The notes beneath the pieces were generated by a model. It searched no databases. It had not been told where the DNA came from and saw only the letters and a program-made list of their open reading frames with translations. Source: Cinclus cinclus (lineage: Eukaryota > Chordata > Aves > Passeriformes > Cinclidae). Taken from it: a stretch of DNA of 64,000 bases. The stretch spans positions 4,969,035 to 5,033,034 of the forward strand of contig NC_085071.1 in assembly GCF_963662255.1 (NCBI RefSeq), given 5' to 3'. Position numbers and translations under genes: made by a program. Shown one piece after another: positions 53,886 to 64,000 of this stretch. The number at the start of each line of letters is the position of its first letter. Positions within the stretch are counted from its first letter, which is position 1.

Positions 53886-56800
53886 CACTCCTTGTGGAGA
53901 GGCCACCGCACGCCTGGAGCCTTTCTTAAAGAATTTACCCTGGGTTTGGGGCTGGAGATGAAGGACTGAGCAGATTCTGGGGATTTGGCTGGAAGCCTCT
54001 GCTCAGCTTTCCCTCGGCCATGGACGTGGTGCCAAATCCAGATCTGGAGTAAATAAGCAGATGGTTGCACCGAGCTCTGTGCAAGGGGAATTCTGCTCCC
54101 AAACCCAACTGCAGCTGGAAGTTACAGAGTAAAGCAGCCCTGACATCCAGAGTTCAGACTGCTCTGGCTGCTGGAAGGGTGGCAATGTGTGTTCTTCATG
54201 TAAATACCTGAAGTGGTGGAGCCTTTCCATCTTTCCGTCCCCGGATTTTGGAATTTTCTGTGGTTCTCTCACCCGCCAGAGAGCTCCAGGCAGGGTCAGA
54301 GCTCAGGAATCCATGTTGCCATCACTCCGGGTTCCTAAATAAAATAAAAACAAGTAAATAGAATAAAAATAAGGCCTTTGGTCTGTTCTGAGTTGGGTGA
54401 GGTGTCAGAGCCCGTGCTGGAGGAGCTGCTGGGAATGGTCAGGGGCTGGATTAGTCCAGACTTTGGCCAGCACTCCTAGACCTGGCTTACAGCTGTCCCC
54501 GGGGGCTTTGTCACCTCCCCTGGTCCCAGCCCCTCACTTCCCTCAGCTCTGAAAGGGAGGCAGAAACTCTGTGCCCCCAAAGGGAGATTTCAGCTTTTGG
54601 GGGATTTGGGCTCCTTCTTTATGCTCAGCGTGGAGCCCATCCTAAAATTCCGATGACATTCCCATCCCACGGTGCCAAAGGTGAGCCAGGAAATCACTCC
54701 CAGCTCCTGCTTCCCTCCCTCCCGAGGCTGCTTTGCATTCCCTTGGCATTCCTGCTGCTGGAATCCCAGCAGGTTCTTCATGGAGCTCTCAGGAAGCCGA
54801 GTTTCACTTCCCAAATCTTGTTTTCCGTGACTTTTTTTTTTTTTTTCCTTCTCCCTGCACTGTAAAAGAGCTTTGTATAAACTGCAGAAACAAATGAAAA
54901 AAACCCAAAAAAACCACAGAGGAGTGTTCAGAGGTGGCACCTGGGCTGCTTTGGTGACACAGGTGACTCGTGGCTGAAAGCCTGGATGTGGTGGCATCCT
55001 TAGGGATCTGAGAGCTCCTTCACAACGTGATTTCCCTTTCCCCCCTCTTTCCTAAAGGTGTTTTTCCATCTGGAGCTGAGAGGTGGCGGGAGCAGGTGTG
55101 TCCGTGTCCCTTTTGTCCCCCCGGAATGTCACATTAATGCCTGGCAGGAGCAGGGCAGGGGCTGGAGGAGCAGAGACCAGCCCTGGACCTGTGCCCTGCT
55201 GTGACCCTGCTGGAGCTGCCACCAAGCCGGGTCACTCCCACCGAGTTTGTCACCTCCACAGAGCCTCTTCCATTATTGATGTGACAATCCTGGAGCCAGC
55301 CAGGATCAGCTCATCCCCTCCTGCACAGCTGAGGTGACCTGGTTGTGCTCCGGTCCCCAAAGGGAGCAACTTCTGTGCCCGGTGAGCTGGAAAAGCTCCA
55401 GCATGCAGCTCCAAAATTTCCCTTGCAGCTTCTTGGGCTCCCTCTGCAGATTTTAGTGGGCTTAAACATCTCCCCCTGCCTGCTTCCCCAGCCTCGTTTT
55501 GTCAATAAAACTGCAGGTTTAATGGAATTTAAGTGCATTGAAGCCGGGAGTGAGGATGCCCTGCACGGAGGGCTGGTTGTTACCTATTTGCGATATTTAT
55601 TTGTGATGATATTTATTTATTTGTGATGATATTTATTTATTTGTGAACAGCCCGGCTCTTATCAGCACATCTCCTCCCCACCTGACTGAAAACAATCTCC
55701 GCAGCTCTGATTGCCGAGCTCCAGAGGAAATTCTAATAAAGCTGTAGCAGGATTTTGGGGGGGTGGGATGGGGGGGATTTTGCAGTGCAGCATTGGAGAG
55801 CATCGCTTGCGTTTCGTTGTGCTGGATTAGGGGTGGTTTGCTCGGAATGGAATAAATATAATCGCGTTTGTCACCTCGTTGTGCTGTGAGTGGAACCGAG
55901 CTGCTTCCAGGGTGGGAGACTCATGGGGAGCGCTTTGGTTCTGTCGCTTGGCTTCTTTTTTTTTTTTTTTTTTTTTTTTTTTGGGGTAATTAGCAGCGAG
56001 GGTGGGGCTCGTGATTTGATTATTTTAATGGAGATGAGCCCTTTCTGTCCCCCTTTGCAGGGAGCCCAAAGTGAAAGCTTTTCCCAGCAGCATCAAAACT
56101 TCCATCATTGACATCACCTTTAACTCCTGCTCTCACCTAAATTTGCTGGCTAGGACCAAATAAATCCTTTTATTTATTTATCTCCCCCCCCCCCCCCCCC
56201 CAGGAACTTTTACACTGGAGTTCTTAGTTCTTCATTTTTTATGTGGCACTTCCCCAGCTCATCTTTACAGGAGCATAAACCAAATCCTCAGCTGATTTGG
56301 GGTGATGGAGCTCAATTGGAAACAAAGCCAAACCAATTTCCACTGTCCAGGGTACCTGATAATCTCATTTTTCTGCTATTTTCCTTCACCTCTGAAATAT
56401 TCCGAAATTATTTCAGGCTGAATTCTCCTGGATCTCTGTTCTGGATTAATTTCACTTTAATGAGAAGTGATTCAATGGTCCACAGGCATTTTTGGAACTG
56501 TCCCAGCTGAGCAGCCCAACAGGTGAAAGTGTCTCTGAGGGGTCTTTATTACATTTAGCAGCGATTTATGCACAAACCCACCCACTGTGGATTAGTTTTT
56601 CTTGAATTTCATGGATATCCCACACATTTATACACACAGGCAATGCATATCCGTGTTAGATACAAAAAGAGCAACGAGCTCATCTTGGAGGCAAATATTT
56701 CCCAGCCATTCATAAAATTTAGATTTTTATTTTTAGAGTAAAAACCTCTTTAACCCAAAGGCACAACTTCCCACAGAGCAAAATTCATCTGATGCAGAAA

Positions 56801-58194
56801 GATGCTAAAGCACTGGGCTGGCCACCAGCACAGAAATATTTCCAGTTTTTACCTTGATTAAGCTAAAATCCCATCAGAGATTTGAGTGCAGAACATTCCC
56901 GAGGTCACACAAAAAGGTTTGAACTTCAAAGCCACGTCTGGAAAATTCTGAAATATTTCAGAATGGACAAAACCAAGCCTGGAGGAGAGCGGGGTCCTGC
57001 CAGGATCCAGCTTTGTTCTGCACTCGGGTTGGACATCAGGAGCTTGGAAATTCCAGGAGGAATTTCCTCATGGGAAGGGGTGGTCAGCCCTTGTAAGTCC
57101 TGGTTTTTTTTTTTTCTTTTTGTTTTTGGTTGGTTTATTTTTTGTTTGTTTGTTTGTTTGGGTTTTTTTTGTTTTGTTTTGTTTTTTTAGTTGTTTTTAT
57201 TTTTTAGGGTTTTTTTATTTTTTAAGGTTTTTTTAGTTTTTTTAGGTTTTTTTTAGGTTTTTTTAGTTTTTAGGGGTTTTTTTGTTTGTTTTGGGGTGGT
57301 TTTTTTATTGTTTTGTTTTTTGTTTGGGATTTTTTTTGTTTTTTTTTTTTATTTTTTTGTTTGTTTGTTTGTTTTTGTTTTTTTGGGAAATGAGGAGTGC
57401 ACTGCTCCTTCTGCAGGAAAAAAAAAAAATCTCATTTAAATCTGTCCTTGGGGTTAAGATGGGTCTTAAAACCATTCCAGTGGGGAATTCCAACCTTACA
57501 ACACTCCAGTGAAGGAAGGGACTGGGAAGCCTGGAGGGGGCACATCCCTCCCAGGGAAATCCCAGAAGTTCCCATTCCTTGTTTGCAGGGTGGATTTTTA
57601 CAGAATTCCCAGTAACCAGAGGATTTCCATGTCCCAACCTGCTGCTCCCCAAGGTGTTTGGGGTGATGTGGGATCTCTCCCTGCACTTCCCGAGGCACCT
57701 CCAGGCTCTGGAGCAGAGTTAAGATGCAGGAATGCTCCTCCCATCCCTGCAGCATTAAAGGAGGAACAATAACTGGATCTAATTATTCATTTTCCTTGTA
57801 AAAGTCCATTGTGGGGAGATGTCTCCTGCGACCGAGAAATGAGGTCTAGAGGTGCTTAAGTGTATTTTGTTTAAGAGAGCAGACAAGCTCAAATAAGATG
57901 TTCAGAATTAATGGTACAGCTCTCCTGATAATTTGAAGAGAGGTTTGGATGAAAAGTTAAAAATACAGGTGAAGTGAATAATAATACACAGGGAGACAAA
58001 GAGCTGCTGAGAGGTGTCCCCGAGTTGCAGTGAGAGGGAAATGAATCACACATGGCAGGAAATCGTGGAATAAAGGCTGCAGGGGAGCAGGAGGCTCTGG
58101 CTGAGCTGGGGATGGAGCTCAGAGTGAAATTTGGGCTGGGCTCAGTTCTGTGCCCTCAGCAATTTTTGGTTAAACCGAGCTTCCAATCCAGTTG
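53886..58194. other. intronic sequence with T-rich tracts
   Basis: Poly(T) at 55957-55981, poly(C) at 56184-56201 and a long T/GT-rich tract at 57103-57385. Small tatttatttgtgatga repeats lie at 55590-55645. No exon or RNA gene was recognised. Confidence 0.45.
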
Positions 58195-58345
58195 TGGAGC
58201 TTGGAATTCCGGGATGGTTTGGGTTGGGATGGACCTTCAAGCCCATCCAGTGCCACCCCATCCATGGGCAGGGACACATTCCATTGTCCCAGCTGCTCCA
58301 AGCCCTGGCCAGCCTGGCCTGGGGCACTTTCAGGGATGATCCAGG
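58195..58345 (-). mobile_element. CR1-type 3' end fragment
   Basis: Plus strand reads CCGGGATGGTTTGGGTTGGG, ATGGACCTTCAAGCCCATCC and CATGGGCAGGGACACATTCC, a reversed CR1 tail. Confidence 0.7.

Positions 58346-64000
<5,655 letters not shown>

Noticed and set aside
57103..57385. Long T-rich tract as a possible processed-RNA poly(A) tail on the minus strand
   Set aside because: It is interrupted by many G and GT steps, with no adjacent gene copy; treated as low-complexity sequence.

Overview
The window looks like intronic sequence of a bird genome, most likely a songbird. It has many CR1-type retroposon tails in both orientations, no mammalian SINEs, and an unusually high load of GC-rich minisatellites of the kind seen on avian microchromosomes. 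Only two protein-coding loci can be supported.

(1) Three plus-strand exons (12879-13073, 17584-17791, 62103-62215) join in frame with clean splice sites. They encode 172 residues: a complete Sushi/CCP domain followed by a complete CUB domain. The residues match CSMD-family proteins, best CSMD2 as I recall the family, near the N-terminus (first Sushi and second CUB). The first exon of the gene, the neighbouring CUB exons and the rest of the protein lie outside the window. The intron between exons two and three is 44.3 kb.

(2) Inside that intron, on the opposite strand, is an intact intronless gene (37875-38348, possibly to 38450) for a very arginine-rich protein with one HMG box. It has a strong start context, a poly(A) signal about 95 nt past the stop, and a CCAAT-box promoter. 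The promoter is the first copy of a ~165-170 bp tandem array (38445-39610) carrying many CRE-like TGATGTCA/TGACATCA sites. In human, HMGB4, a testis HMG-box gene, lies inside CSMD2 in the opposite orientation, so this may be its positional counterpart. Its composition (27% Arg, 4% Lys, no Cys, one box) is closer to a sperm nuclear basic protein than to an HMGB protein. This is the most interesting item in the window.

The rest is non-coding. Going left to right: a GA-rich minisatellite (2615-3210), a CR1 tail leading into a 1-kb ATTCC/CATCC satellite (3500-4515), a 33-bp repeat (7050-7195), AATAG/ACATA microsatellites (7826-7940), a ~65-bp repeat (9450-9765), a 60/63-bp repeat with a palindrome and GATA sites 240 bp before the Sushi exon (12058-12640), a 71-bp repeat (22110-22920), a C-rich AGCTCCCCC array (28027-28905), a 17-bp repeat (28985-29395), a 20-bp repeat (31930-33140), a 34-bp repeat (37040-37285), the HMG promoter array, a GTGTCCCTGG array (43890-44225), a pure GGGAA array (44690-44898), an 11-bp array (46020-47965), an 83-bp array (49058-49472) and a 21-bp array (50058-50775). 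Together these make up roughly one sixth of the window. Three copies of an LTR-like interspersed repeat and about seventeen CR1 fragments account for most other recognisable sequence. I saw no tRNA, rRNA or CRISPR array.
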